Assembly: GCF_012927205.1 (NCBI RefSeq)
Contig: NZ_JABBGC010000001.1
Location: 3,472,810 to 3,536,809 of the forward strand
Length of the DNA stretch: 64,000 bases
Reading direction: 5' to 3'
From: Chitinophaga fulva
GTDB lineage: Bacteria > Bacteroidota > Bacteroidia > Chitinophagales > Chitinophagaceae
The notes beneath the pieces were generated by a model. That model ran no database searches. It was not told the origin of the DNA and saw only the letters and a program-made list of their open reading frames with translations. The position numbers were made by a program, and so were the translations under genes. Below are positions 31,291-40,190 of this stretch, piece after piece. Each line of letters begins with the position of its first letter. Positions within the stretch are counted from its first letter, which is position 1.

Positions 31291-33339
31291 TCATCGGCTG
31301 ACCGGCTGATATTCCTCAAAAGTAACCGAAGCGTTGGCCCTTCCGGAAGAGAGTGTACGCAACGTTGTTACATACCCGAAAAGGTCGGCCAGCGGTACGC
31401 TGGCGGTGATGTCCTGCACATTGTTTTTGATTTCCATGTGCCTGATCACGCCGCGGCGCCTGTTGAGATCGCCGGTGAGTGCGCCGGTATATTCTTCCGG
31501 TGTGGTGACTTCCACAGACATCACAGGTTCCAGCATCAGTGGGCCGGCCTTCGCTGCAATATTTCGGAAAGCGATCATCGCCACCTGTTCAAAGTCCTGC
31601 GCGTGGGAGTCGTTGGAGTGTATTTTACCATCGAGCAGCCGGATGCGCATGGCGTGAACGGGGTATCCTTTGAGCGGACCGGTCCTCATGGCTGCTTCAA
31701 AGCCTTTGCTGATAGAAGGAATGAACTCCTTCGGTATGGCGCCGCCTTTGATATCGTTGATGAATTCCAGTCCGGGTTTACCGTCTTCCCGCGGCGACAG
31801 CTCAAACGTAATGTCTGCGAAGTTGCCGGAGCCGCCTGTTTGTTTTTTTAACACTTCATGATGGGTGACCGGTTGCGTGAATATCTCTTTATACGCAATT
31901 TGCGGCGCACCTTTATTGACCTGCAGCTGGTATTCTATCGCCAGTTTTTCCAGTACCACTTCCAGGTGCAGTTCTCCCATGCCTTTGAGGATGGTTTGGC
32001 CGGAGGCTTTATCCACTTCCACAGACAGGGTGGGATCTTCATCCAGCAGCCCTGCCAGCGCTTCGCCGAGGCGGTCTGCATCTTTAGAGGCTTTCGCTTC
32101 CACGGCGTAACCGATCATTGGCTCAGGGAAGCTGATGCGTTCCAGCAGCACCTGATGGTCGGGATGGGCGAGCGTATCGCCGGTTTTAACGTCTTTCATG
32201 CCTACCACAGCGCCGATGTCGCCGGCGCCTATTTCCGTGACCGGTTCAAACTTGTCGGACATGATACGCAGCAGGCGGCTGATGCGGACAGTACGGCCGG
32301 TGCGGCTGTTCCAGAGCATGTCGCCGGTACGTAATACGCCAGCGTATACACGTACTAACGTCAATCTGCCTACGTAGTCATCTACCATGATCTTGAAGAC
32401 CAGCGCAGCCACGTTGGCTTCGGTGTTGGCCAGTATGGTGATGGCTTCTCCCGAATCCGGATCGGCAGCATGCACCATGGGTATGTCTTCCGGAGAAGGC
32501 AGATAGGCGGCTACCGCGTTCAGCAGGGGCTGTATACCTTTGTTTTTATAGGCAGCACCTGCCAGGGCGGGCACGGCCAGCATGTTGAGCGTAGCGTAGC
32601 GCATCGCTTCCACGATCAGGTTTTCGCTGACGTTGTCCGGCGAACCGGTGTATTGTTCCAGTAGTGGTTCATACAACATGGACAGTTCTTCTATCATACT
32701 GCGACGGGCTTGTATGGCGGCTTCCAGCAATTGTTCCGGTATGTCTCTTTCTTCAAACAGTTTACCGTCGTCATCGTGCCAGAGCAACGCTTTCATACGA
32801 ATGAGGTCTATCACACCGGTGAAGTTGTCTTCCTGGCCAATAGGTAATTGCAACGGAATGACATTAGCGTGTAGGCGTTCCCGTATTTCATTGACTACCC
32901 GTTGGAAGTCCGCGCCCTGACGGTCCATTTTATTGATCATCACAATGCGTGGCACCCCGTAGTGATCGGCCTGGCGCCATACTGTTTCCGACTGCGGCTG
33001 TACGCCGGAGCGGGCGCAGAAGACGGCTATTGCGCCATCGAGCACGCGCAGGGAGCGTTCCACTTCAGCCGTAAAATCAACGTGGCCGGGCGTGTCAATA
33101 ATATTGACCTGGTATTTGTCATCTGCATAATTCCAATAGGTGGTGATAGCAGCAGAGGAGATGGTGATGCCGCGTTTTTCTTCCTGCGGATCGGTGTCCA
33201 TCATGGTATTACCGTCATCTACGTTGCCCATTCTATGTGTAAGGCCGGTGTAATACAGCATTCTTTCCGTGAGCGTTGTTTTACCGGCGTCGATATGCGC
33301 CATGATACCTATATTTCTGAATCGGGACAATTGTCTCAT
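31291..33339 (-). CDS. Elongation factor G paralogue
   Basis: 682 aa, slightly shorter than housekeeping EF-G (about 700). It should act as a ribosomal translocase or recycling GTPase. The GTPase motifs are present: AHIDAGKTT, RGITI in switch I, DTPGHVDF and NKMD. The G5 region reads AGAAYKNKG instead of the usual GSAFKNKG. The usual MDWMEQEQERG is MDTDPQEEKRG here, and the domain IV tip (DGKIHSNDSHAQDF) differs from the common YHDVDSSELAF. No rpsL, rpsG or tuf is near, so this is not the str-operon copy. A long leader with hairpins precedes it. It may be a stress-induced or antibiotic-protective form; this is inferred. Confidence 0.88.
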   Translation of the reverse strand: MRQLSRFRNIGIMAHIDAGKTTLTERMLYYTGLTHRMGNVDDGNTMMDTDPQEEKRGITISSAAITTYWNYADDKYQVNIIDTPGHVDFTAEVERSLRVLDGAIAVFCARSGVQPQSETVWRQADHYGVPRIVMINKMDRQGADFQRVVNEIRERLHANVIPLQLPIGQEDNFTGVIDLIRMKALLWHDDDGKLFEERDIPEQLLEAAIQARRSMIEELSMLYEPLLEQYTGSPDNVSENLIVEAMRYATLNMLAVPALAGAAYKNKGIQPLLNAVAAYLPSPEDIPMVHAADPDSGEAITILANTEANVAALVFKIMVDDYVGRLTLVRVYAGVLRTGDMLWNSRTGRTVRISRLLRIMSDKFEPVTEIGAGDIGAVVGMKDVKTGDTLAHPDHQVLLERISFPEPMIGYAVEAKASKDADRLGEALAGLLDEDPTLSVEVDKASGQTILKGMGELHLEVVLEKLAIEYQLQVNKGAPQIAYKEIFTQPVTHHEVLKKQTGGSGNFADITFELSPREDGKPGLEFINDIKGGAIPKEFIPSISKGFEAAMRTGPLKGYPVHAMRIRLLDGKIHSNDSHAQDFEQVAMIAFRNIAAKAGPLMLEPVMSVEVTTPEEYTGALTGDLNRRRGVIRHMEIKNNVQDITASVPLADLFGYVTTLRTLSSGRANASVTFEEYQPVSR

Positions 33340-33373
33340 ATAAAAATCTTCTTTAAAAAAATGGAATAAAAAA

Positions 33374-33397
33374 GCCTCTCATGCGGTAATGAGAGGC
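33374..33397 (-). terminator. Terminator-like hairpin 34 nt upstream of the EF-G start
   Basis: A perfect 9-bp stem (33374-33382 with 33389-33397) is followed on the minus strand by six T. It sits in the 5' leader of the EF-G gene rather than after a gene, so it may be an attenuator. Confidence 0.75.
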
Positions 33398-33542
33398 ATT
33401 GCGTTAAGGCAACAGCATGCCAGACATTACCGGTGTGGCCGGATGTATACAGTCATTGTTGTGATCAATACTTTCATAAGGCAATGATCATTTACAGCAT
33501 GTAAAATGGTTGTCGGAGCAGTACGGGGAGACAAAATAAAAA

Positions 33543-33564
33543 GGCCTCTTCGGATGAAGAGGCC
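33543..33564 (-). terminator. Second terminator-like hairpin in the EF-G upstream region
   Basis: An 8-bp perfect stem (33543-33550 with 33557-33564) is followed on the minus strand by T5, A and T4. It lies about 42 bp after the small ORF ending at 33606. Confidence 0.75.
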
Positions 33565-33605
33565 TCCAGTATGATAATGGGAGTTATTTCATTTGATGAT
33601 ACCTC

Positions 33606-33725
33606 TTATATCCGGGTTGGATCTGCCTCCCCGTCTTGAATAAAGACAATACGGGTACTTGCAATTACCGCTCTGATAACGGAATCGTTTTTCCTGTTTG
33701 CCTGATATTTAAAGGTGTGTTTCAT
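33606..33725 (-). CDS. Possible 39-aa leader ORF
   Basis: The frame starts at an ATG 22-30 nt after a strong promoter and ends before two terminator-like hairpins. The product is basic and begins MKHTFKYQANRKNDSVIRAV. I do not recognise it. It may be a regulatory leader peptide for the EF-G gene or an independent small protein with its own terminator at 33543-33564. Confidence 0.45.
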   Translation of the reverse strand: MKHTFKYQANRKNDSVIRAVIASTRIVFIQDGEADPTRI

Positions 33726-33754
33726 CTGTTTAACGCAAGTAAATTTTTGCGATG

Positions 33755-33785
33755 CAAATATAGTGATTTTTTTTATGCCAACAAA
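33755..33785 (-). promoter_or_regulatory. Promoter for the EF-G leader / small ORF
   Basis: On the minus strand TTTG (33782-33785) is followed after 19 bp by TATATTTG (33755-33762), an excellent match to the Bacteroidota consensus. Transcription would begin near 33748. Confidence 0.75.
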
Positions 33786-33838
33786 AAGCCATTTCAGTTG
33801 TCTTCTATTTTTACAGAAAATTCGCAGAATTGTACCGA

Positions 33839-33867
33839 TTGTATCTGACTGGGAGGGTGTACTTTTG
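33839..33867 (+). promoter_or_regulatory. Promoter for the aldo/keto reductase
   Basis: TTG (33839-33841) lies 18 bp ahead of TACTTTTG (33860-33867), 30 bp before the ATG. It is divergent from the EF-G leader promoter. Confidence 0.65.
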
Positions 33868-33896
33868 TCTTTCATTTCAAGATAAAATATAAACGA

Positions 33897-34730
33897 ATGA
33901 ATATTACAGATCTAACAGGCACCGTGCAGCTGGCTAATGGCGTGAAGATGCCTTATTTTGGATTGGGCGTGTGGCAGACCAATGATGGACAGGAAGTGAT
34001 TGATGCCGTAACTTATGCACTGGATGCAGGTTACCGGCATATTGACACCGCAGCGATTTACGAAAATGAAGAAGGTGTAGGCACGGCTGTGGCCAATAAC
34101 AAAGTTGACAGAAAAGATATTTTTATCACCAGTAAAGTATGGAATGCTGACCAGGGATATGATAAAACCCTGAGAGCATTTGATGAGTCACTGGAGAAAC
34201 TGAAGACCGATTACCTGGACCTCTACCTGATACACTGGCCGGTAAAAGGACAGTATAAAGAAACCTGGCGGGCACTGGAAAAACTGTATGTGGATGGTCG
34301 TGTGAAAGCCATTGGCGTGAGCAACTTCCTGCAACACCACCTGGAAGACCTGTTCCAGGGCGCTAATGTGTTGCCTATGGTAGACCAGCTTGAGTTCCAT
34401 CCGTTCCTGGTACAACCAACCCTGCTCGACTTCTGTCGTCAGCATCATATTCAATACCAGGCCTGGAGCCCGCTGATGCAGGGTAAAGTGTTTAAAGTGC
34501 CCGAATTGCAGCAGCTCGCCGAAAAGTACGGGGTGTCTATAGCGCAACTGGTACTGCGTTGGGATTTGCAGAAAGGTGTGGTGACCATCCCCAAGAGCGT
34601 TCAACAGCAACGCATCATGTCGAACGCAGAGATCTTCAATTTCGAGATCACGCCGGAAGATGTAGCTGCTATTGACGCGCTGGACCGCAGCGAAAGAGTA
34701 GGTCCTGACCCGGACAATTTTAATTTCTAG
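33897..34730 (+). CDS. Aldo/keto reductase
   Basis: 277 aa TIM-barrel NADPH-dependent reductase. The catalytic tetrad is visible: Asp and Tyr in GYRHIDTAAIYENEEGVG, Lys in FITSKVWN and His in LYLIHWPVK. The C-terminal coenzyme-binding segment VTIPKSVQQQRIMSNAEIF is intact. The closest general class is the AKR5 group (2,5-diketo-D-gluconate and methylglyoxal reductases). It is monocistronic, with its own promoter and a strong terminator. The physiological carbonyl substrate is unknown. Confidence 0.92.
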   Translation: MNITDLTGTVQLANGVKMPYFGLGVWQTNDGQEVIDAVTYALDAGYRHIDTAAIYENEEGVGTAVANNKVDRKDIFITSKVWNADQGYDKTLRAFDESLEKLKTDYLDLYLIHWPVKGQYKETWRALEKLYVDGRVKAIGVSNFLQHHLEDLFQGANVLPMVDQLEFHPFLVQPTLLDFCRQHHIQYQAWSPLMQGKVFKVPELQQLAEKYGVSIAQLVLRWDLQKGVVTIPKSVQQQRIMSNAEIFNFEITPEDVAAIDALDRSERVGPDPDNFNF

Positions 34731-34761
34731 GATAAAAGCATTCGGATCATGCTTGTACCTG

Positions 34762-34786
34762 GCCGCCTCTTCACAGCAGAGGCGGC
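34762..34786 (+). terminator. Terminator after the aldo/keto reductase
   Basis: A perfect 9-bp GC-rich stem (34762-34770 with 34778-34786) is followed by T5, A and T7. Confidence 0.9.
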
Positions 34787-34805
34787 TTTTTATTTTTTTC
34801 TTTTA

Positions 34806-34841
34806 AAACATCTGATGTTTATTTAAAACATCATACCTTTG
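34806..34841 (+). promoter_or_regulatory. GntR operator and promoter upstream of the TauE operon
   Basis: A perfect palindrome with odd centre, AAACATC-T-GATGTTT (34806-34820), is followed by an extra half-site AAACATC (34826-34832) and then the -7 element TACCTTTG (34834-34841). The operator covers the -33 region, as expected for autoregulation by the adjacent GntR protein. Confidence 0.75.
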
Positions 34842-34860
34842 TGTTGTAATCAGTTTTTAT

Positions 34861-35514
34861 ATGGACCAGACATCGAAACTTTCCAACCGTGTTATCAACG
34901 CTATCCAGAAAGACATCTCCCAGGGTATTTATAAACCAGGGCAGAAGATACCGACAGAACCGGAACTGATGGTGCAATATGCCGTGGGGCGCTCTACCAT
35001 CCGGGAGGCCGTGAAAACATTGGCCATGTCAGGGATATTGCGCGTGCAGCAAGGTTCCGGGACTTTTGTGAGTGAATCGGTGCAGACAGAATCGTTGGAC
35101 CAGCGGTTACGGCGTGCTGATTTTGAAGAGATCAACCAGGTACGGCGGATGCTGGACTATGAAATTGTGAAGCTGGCAGCGCAGCATCATACCAAAGCGT
35201 CGCTGACAGAAATGAAGAAGTATCTCGACCTGCGTAAAAAAGCTATTCTCGAACAGCAGTACCACGACTGTATGGAGGCGGACATCGCTTTTCACACCAC
35301 TATTGCCAAAGCCAGCGGTAATCATGTACTGGCGGACCTTTATCGCAGTTTCACCGTTGTGATACGTGACTTCTTTGCCAAACGGGACACGGAGAGCATC
35401 AGTCACTTTGCGATCAGCCATCATTTGCATGAGCAGTTGTATGAAGCCATTAAAAGCGGCAATGTGAAATTATCGCGGCAGGCCATGGAAGATATACTTG
35501 ACAACAATTACTAA
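34861..35514 (+). CDS. GntR/FadR family transcriptional regulator (FCD domain)
   Basis: 217 aa. The N-terminal winged helix includes KIPTEPELMVQYAVGRSTIREAVKTL (split here: EPELMVQYAVGRSTIREAV) and the wing GILRVQQGSGTFVSE. The C-terminal FCD domain has the metal or ligand residues in DIAFHTTIAKASGN and SHHLHEQLYEAI. It binds a small organic acid or similar effector. It is the first gene of a three-gene operon with a palindromic operator upstream, and the next gene starts 12 bp later. The effector is probably linked to the exported compound. Confidence 0.92.
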   Translation: MDQTSKLSNRVINAIQKDISQGIYKPGQKIPTEPELMVQYAVGRSTIREAVKTLAMSGILRVQQGSGTFVSESVQTESLDQRLRRADFEEINQVRRMLDYEIVKLAAQHHTKASLTEMKKYLDLRKKAILEQQYHDCMEADIAFHTTIAKASGNHVLADLYRSFTVVIRDFFAKRDTESISHFAISHHLHEQLYEAIKSGNVKLSRQAMEDILDNNY

Positions 35515-35526
35515 ACTTTCCGAAAG

Positions 35527-36360
35527 ATGAACATACTTATTTTCAGCCTGATACTCCTCGCGGGCGCTTATGTAGCGGGCCTTTTAGGCTCGTTGACAGG
35601 ACTGGGCGGTGGCGTGGTAGTGATTCCCTTGCTGACGCTGGTCTTCCATGTGGATATCCGTTATGCCATCGGGGCGGCGTTGCTGGCTTCCATCGCTAAT
35701 TCATCCGGCGCGGCATCGGCTTACATCAAAGAAGGAATTACCAACGTACGACTGGGCATGTTCCTGGAGATCGCTACTACGCTGGGAGCGGTAGGTGGGG
35801 CGTTGATAGCTGTTTTTACGCCTACCAATACCATTGCGATACTCTTTGGCGTTGTGCTGATTTTTTCCGCACTGATGACAGTCCGCAAAAAACATGAGCA
35901 TGCCTTGCAGGAAGGAAGCCGGTTGTCTTATGTATTAAAACTGAATGGTAGTTACCCTACGCCACAGGGAGAGGTGCCTTACAAGTTGCAGAACATTGGC
36001 GGCGGTTTTTCCATTATGCTGCTGGCTGGCGTTTTATCCGGGCTGCTGGGCATTGGCTCCGGCGCATTAAAAGTTCTTGCGATGGATGGCGCTATGAAAA
36101 TACCGTTTAAGGTAAGCACCACCACCAGCAACTTTATGATCGGCGTTACCGCTGCGGCCAGTGCGGTGGTGTATCTCCAGCGTGGCTATATCGATCCGGG
36201 GATTGCTTTCCCGGTAGTATTGGGCGTACTGGGCGGCGCATTCACCGGCGCGCGGTTGCTGACTGTTATGAACCCGAAAACGTTGCGTTATATTTTCTGC
36301 GTGGCCATTTCTTTTGTGGCACTGGAAATGATCTACAACGGATTACATCACCAGTTTTAA
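35527..36360 (+). CDS. Sulfite exporter TauE/SafE family membrane protein
   Basis: 277 aa with seven to eight membrane helices. The two inverted TauE repeats are visible: GLLGSLTGLGGGVVVIPLLTL at the start (quoted in part: GSLTGLGGGVVVIPLL) and GVLSGLLGIGSGALKVLAMD in the second half. Family members export sulfite, sulfoacetate or other small organic anions. It lies between the GntR regulator and a DUF1634 gene, an arrangement known for this family. The substrate is not defined by the sequence. Confidence 0.92.
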   Translation: MNILIFSLILLAGAYVAGLLGSLTGLGGGVVVIPLLTLVFHVDIRYAIGAALLASIANSSGAASAYIKEGITNVRLGMFLEIATTLGAVGGALIAVFTPTNTIAILFGVVLIFSALMTVRKKHEHALQEGSRLSYVLKLNGSYPTPQGEVPYKLQNIGGGFSIMLLAGVLSGLLGIGSGALKVLAMDGAMKIPFKVSTTTSNFMIGVTAAASAVVYLQRGYIDPGIAFPVVLGVLGGAFTGARLLTVMNPKTLRYIFCVAISFVALEMIYNGLHHQF

Positions 36361-36369
36361 ACACAAGCC

Positions 36370-36765
36370 ATGAAACTCATCAAAACATTAACGGGCGACC
36401 GGGACATTGCTTTACTGGTAGGACAAGTGTTACGTACCGGCGTGATCACTGCCAGCGCCATCGCTTTTGTGGGCGGTGTATTGTACCTGGCCAAACACGG
36501 GGCCGACAGTCTGCCAGACTATAGCACCTTTACCGGAGAAGGAAAAGAATACACCACTTTCGGCGGCATTTTCCGCGGGCTGACAACTTTCAGGCCGTCA
36601 GCCGTTATCCAGTTTGGTGCCTTGATACTGCTGGCAACACCCATACTCCGCGTATTCTTTTCCCTGATCGGTTTTGCCGTGGAGAAAGACCGGATGTATG
36701 TGGTGATCACATTGCTGGTGCTGGGCATCATCCTGTTCAGTATGTTCGGCGGCCTGAAAGTATAG
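36370..36765 (+). CDS. DUF1634 membrane protein
   Basis: 131 aa, three membrane helices (about 18-38, 74-94 and 104-126). DUF1634 proteins are commonly encoded next to TauE/SafE permeases and are thought to be accessory subunits. Typical segments are LVGQVLRTGVITASAIAFVG and LILLATPILRVFFSLIGFA. It starts 9 bp after the TauE stop. It converges on the aminotransferase gene, with 2 bp between the stops. Confidence 0.9.
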   Translation: MKLIKTLTGDRDIALLVGQVLRTGVITASAIAFVGGVLYLAKHGADSLPDYSTFTGEGKEYTTFGGIFRGLTTFRPSAVIQFGALILLATPILRVFFSLIGFAVEKDRMYVVITLLVLGIILFSMFGGLKV

Positions 36766-36767
36766 CG

Positions 36768-37895
36768 TTATTGCAGGGCTGCAAAAAGCGCATCGATATC
36801 AGCTTTGTTGTTGTAAAAATTCAATGCTACTGTGAGCATGTTATTTTTATAGCGGGCCATAAAATGACGCTGTTCCAGCAGTTTAAATTGTTCCGGTGAT
36901 ATTTTCAGTCTCTGTATCGCTGAAAGGTGCTGTGGATCAAAATTGGAGAGGACTTCAACCTGATGTTTTTGCGCCTGCTCATGCAGGTAGTTGACCAGTG
37001 ATTGTATGTAATCGTTAATATCAGCGACGCCGATAGCCTCAATATACCGCAGTGCTTCACCCATCAACAGGATGTTGAGGAACGCCGGTGTACCCTGCTC
37101 AAATACCCGGGCGTCCTGCTTGGGTTTAAACTGCGTATAGTCCTGTATGATATCAAAATCCGGGTTAGGATAGATAACGTTGTACCATCCCATGGTTTTA
37201 GGCGGATATTTTTCCAGCAACTGCTGAGATACGTACATGCCGCCGGCGCCGTAGCCCGCTGTGACCCATTTGTAGGCGTGAAAAATGAGAATGTCGATAT
37301 GGTGTGCTGCCACATCAATTTCATTGACGCCAAAAGACTGCGTAGCGTCCACAATCAGTATGATACCATGTTTTTTACACAAAGCGCTCACTGCTGCCAG
37401 ATCGTGGCGGTAGCCGGAGCGGAACATCACGTGACTGAGGATCAGGATACGGGTGTCCGGTGTGATCTGTTGTTCAATAGCGCTGACAGGTATGGCGCCG
37501 TTTGGCTCAGCCTGTACCAGGCGTACCGGGTGGCCGTGATGTATCCATGGCACGAAGCTGGTAGGGAAATCATCCTTCATGCTAAGGATTTCAAACGTAG
37601 TGGGAAACATGCCTGTCAATAACCCCATCGCCTGTGCAGTATTGGTGATGAAGGCCAGTTCCGAAGGAGAGGCTCCGATGGAGCCGGCAATTGATGCACG
37701 GATTTCCTCTATTTCCGGGACCCAGGCGGACATCACGCCACGGCCCTGTTCACTCAGATCGGTCAGTAGTTCCTGTGCCCTGGCCACAATAGGTTTACCA
37801 ACAGGTGCACCACCATTGGTAAAGAGATAAGTATATTTATTGAAGACCGGATAATCGGCTCTTATTTTCTCCCATTTGTTGCTGTTGGCTGTCAT
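36768..37895 (-). CDS. Class V aminotransferase (cysteine desulfurase/isopenicillin-N-epimerase-like PLP enzyme)
   Basis: 375 aa. The fold type I PLP enzyme has YLFTNGGAPVGKPIVARAQE near the N-terminus, FITNTAQAM for the phosphate, LIVDATQSFGVNEID with the PLP Asp, and the Schiff-base Lys in IFHAYKWVTAGYGAG. A C-terminal small domain follows. Substrates of this group range from cysteine desulfuration to C-S lysis, including EgtE. The reaction here is not deducible. It is divergent from the GH3 glycosidase gene. Confidence 0.88.
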   Translation of the reverse strand: MTANSNKWEKIRADYPVFNKYTYLFTNGGAPVGKPIVARAQELLTDLSEQGRGVMSAWVPEIEEIRASIAGSIGASPSELAFITNTAQAMGLLTGMFPTTFEILSMKDDFPTSFVPWIHHGHPVRLVQAEPNGAIPVSAIEQQITPDTRILILSHVMFRSGYRHDLAAVSALCKKHGIILIVDATQSFGVNEIDVAAHHIDILIFHAYKWVTAGYGAGGMYVSQQLLEKYPPKTMGWYNVIYPNPDFDIIQDYTQFKPKQDARVFEQGTPAFLNILLMGEALRYIEAIGVADINDYIQSLVNYLHEQAQKHQVEVLSNFDPQHLSAIQRLKISPEQFKLLEQRHFMARYKNNMLTVALNFYNNKADIDALFAALQ

Positions 37896-38027
37896 CTTTC
37901 TATACTATTTTATTAATTGTTGATTCTTAATAAGCAATCCGCCGGTGCCCGTTTTGTTTACGAAATAAACATGATAACTTGCAATGTACGACGGGAATTA
38001 AACCATATACAATTTAAGACTTTTAGC

Positions 38028-40184
38028 ATGTTGAAAAAAAGAAAACTGCTGGCATATGCGATAGCACTGCTACCGGTGGGAACATTGTGTGCACAGGAAC
38101 AGCCGCTGTTCCGGAAGGCCGGTGCGCCGGTTGATCAGCGCGTCAATGATCTGCTGCATACATTAACATTACAGGAGAAAATTTCGCTGCTGGGATACAA
38201 CAGTCCCGCTATTGAGCGACTGCATATGCCTGCTTATAACTGGTGGAATGAAGCTTTGCATGGTATCGCCCGTGGTGGTGAAGCCACGGTGTTTCCACAG
38301 GCTATCGGTCTGTCAGCTTCTTTTAACGCCCCGCTGGCCCAATCCGTAGCCGCTTCCATTTCCACCGAAGCCCGCGCGAAGTATAACCTGGCTGTTGCCG
38401 CCGGACGTCATGTGCAGTATATGGGGCTTAATTTCTGGACGCCGAATGTCAACATCTTCCGTGATCCGCGGTGGGGCCGGGGACAGGAGACCTATGGGGA
38501 AGACCCTTATCTGACCGGCACGATGGCGGGTGCGTTTGTACATGGCCTGCAAGGGGATGAGCCAGGAGCGCTGAAAACAGCCGCCTGCGCCAAACATTTT
38601 GCCGTACATAGCGGACCGGAAGCAGACCGTCACAGTTTCAACGCGGTGGTAGATGAAAAAGACCTGCGCGAAACTTATCTCTACGCCTTCAAAAAGATGG
38701 TGGACGGTCATGTGGAATCTATCATGTGCGCTTACAATCGGGTGAACAGCCAGCCCTGTTGCACCGGTAATACCTTGCTGCAGGATATCCTGCGGAAAGA
38801 GTGGAAATTCGGTGGGCAGGTGGTGACCGATTGCTGGGCGCTGGATGATATCTGGTTGCGCCACAAAGCTATCCCTACCCGTGAAGAGGTAGCCGCTGCC
38901 GCTATCAAAGCGGGTGTTAACCTGGATTGCGCGAATATCTTACAGGATGATGTGTTAAAAGCGATTGATAAAGGCTGGCTGAAACCTGCGGACGTAGATA
39001 GTGCGCTGAGCGCCAGTTTGCGTACACAGATGAAACTCGGGCTGTATGATGCGCCGGGAAACAGCCGTTACAGCGGTTACGGCGCTGACAGCGTGAATAA
39101 TGCCTGGCATACTACGCTGGCGTTGCAGGCTGCCAGGGAGAGCATGGTGCTGCTGAAAAATAATGGGGTGTTGCCATTGCAGCAAGAGAAATATGCCTCC
39201 ATGCTGGTCACCGGTTCCAACTCCGCCTCGCTGGAAGCACTGATGGGCAACTATCACGGCGTGTCCGGCAATATGGTGACTTTCACCGCAGGCCTTAGCA
39301 AAGCAGCCGGTCCGGGCATGGCCACACAATATGACCAGGGATGTGATTTTACCGATACGCTGCATTTTGGTGGCATATGGGCGTCTCAAAACTGTGATGT
39401 GACCGTGGCGGTGATAGGACTGACGCCATTGCTGGAAGGAGAAGAGGGCGATGCTTTCCTGTCTGCTTCCGGTGGAGATAAAAATTCGTTGAGCCTTCCC
39501 CGTTCCCAGGTGGTGTTTATGCAGAAATTAAGGGCTGCGCACAAAAAGCCGATCATTGCAGTGATTACGGCTGGTAGCGCAGTAGACGTGGCTGCTATTG
39601 AGCCTTATGCAGATGCGATCATCCTGGCGTGGTACCCCGGAGAACAAGGAGGTACTGCACTCGCAGATATCATCTTCGGAAAATATTCGCCCGCAGGGCG
39701 CCTCCCGGTCACCTTCTATCAATCGCTGAAAGATCTTCCGGATTACAAGGACTATAGCATGAAGAACCGTACCTACCGTTACTTTACGGGCAAGGCGGCT
39801 TATCCTTTCGGCTTCGGTCTGAGTTATACCACTTTTGCATATGACTGGCAACAGGCGCCTGCCAATGGGTACAAACTGAATGACACCATTCGTATGACCG
39901 TTAACGTACGTAATACCGGCAACATGGATGGGGATGAAGTATTACAGGCCTATATCACTTATCCGAACCAGGAAAGGATGCCGTTGAAAGAGCTGAAAGC
40001 ATTTAAACGGGTGCTGGTAAAACAGGGCCAAACTACCGCCGTGACGCTGGAAATACCAATGACTGAATTACAGAAGTGGGACCTGCAACAGCAGCGCTGG
40101 AAACTGTATAAAGGAACTTATGGTGTACACATCGGATCATCTTCCACCGATTTTAAGCTAACACGTAACATCGTGATAAAATAA
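38028..40184 (+). CDS. Glycoside hydrolase family 3 (beta-glucosidase/beta-xylosidase type)
   Basis: 718 aa from the ATG at 38028; the frame is open upstream to 37917, but the signal peptide MLKKRKLLAYAIALLPVGTL starts here. The N-terminal TIM barrel has NWWNEALHGIARGG, FWTPNVNIFRDPRWGRGQET, KHFAVHSGPE and the nucleophile Asp in VVTDCWAL. An alpha/beta sandwich follows (GVLPLQQEKYASMLVTG, AWYPGEQGG), then a C-terminal fibronectin-III-like domain (TVNVRNTGNMDGDEVLQAY). These features favour plant cell-wall exo-glycosidases such as beta-xylosidase. It acts in the periplasm or on the surface. There is no SusC/SusD pair nearby. Confidence 0.92.
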   Translation: MLKKRKLLAYAIALLPVGTLCAQEQPLFRKAGAPVDQRVNDLLHTLTLQEKISLLGYNSPAIERLHMPAYNWWNEALHGIARGGEATVFPQAIGLSASFNAPLAQSVAASISTEARAKYNLAVAAGRHVQYMGLNFWTPNVNIFRDPRWGRGQETYGEDPYLTGTMAGAFVHGLQGDEPGALKTAACAKHFAVHSGPEADRHSFNAVVDEKDLRETYLYAFKKMVDGHVESIMCAYNRVNSQPCCTGNTLLQDILRKEWKFGGQVVTDCWALDDIWLRHKAIPTREEVAAAAIKAGVNLDCANILQDDVLKAIDKGWLKPADVDSALSASLRTQMKLGLYDAPGNSRYSGYGADSVNNAWHTTLALQAARESMVLLKNNGVLPLQQEKYASMLVTGSNSASLEALMGNYHGVSGNMVTFTAGLSKAAGPGMATQYDQGCDFTDTLHFGGIWASQNCDVTVAVIGLTPLLEGEEGDAFLSASGGDKNSLSLPRSQVVFMQKLRAAHKKPIIAVITAGSAVDVAAIEPYADAIILAWYPGEQGGTALADIIFGKYSPAGRLPVTFYQSLKDLPDYKDYSMKNRTYRYFTGKAAYPFGFGLSYTTFAYDWQQAPANGYKLNDTIRMTVNVRNTGNMDGDEVLQAYITYPNQERMPLKELKAFKRVLVKQGQTTAVTLEIPMTELQKWDLQQQRWKLYKGTYGVHIGSSSTDFKLTRNIVIK

Positions 40185-40190
40185 AAAAGA

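Noticed and set aside
31291..33339. Housekeeping fusA of the str operon
   Set aside because: The neighbours are an aldo/keto reductase and a PRISE reductase, and several functional loops differ from usual EF-G.
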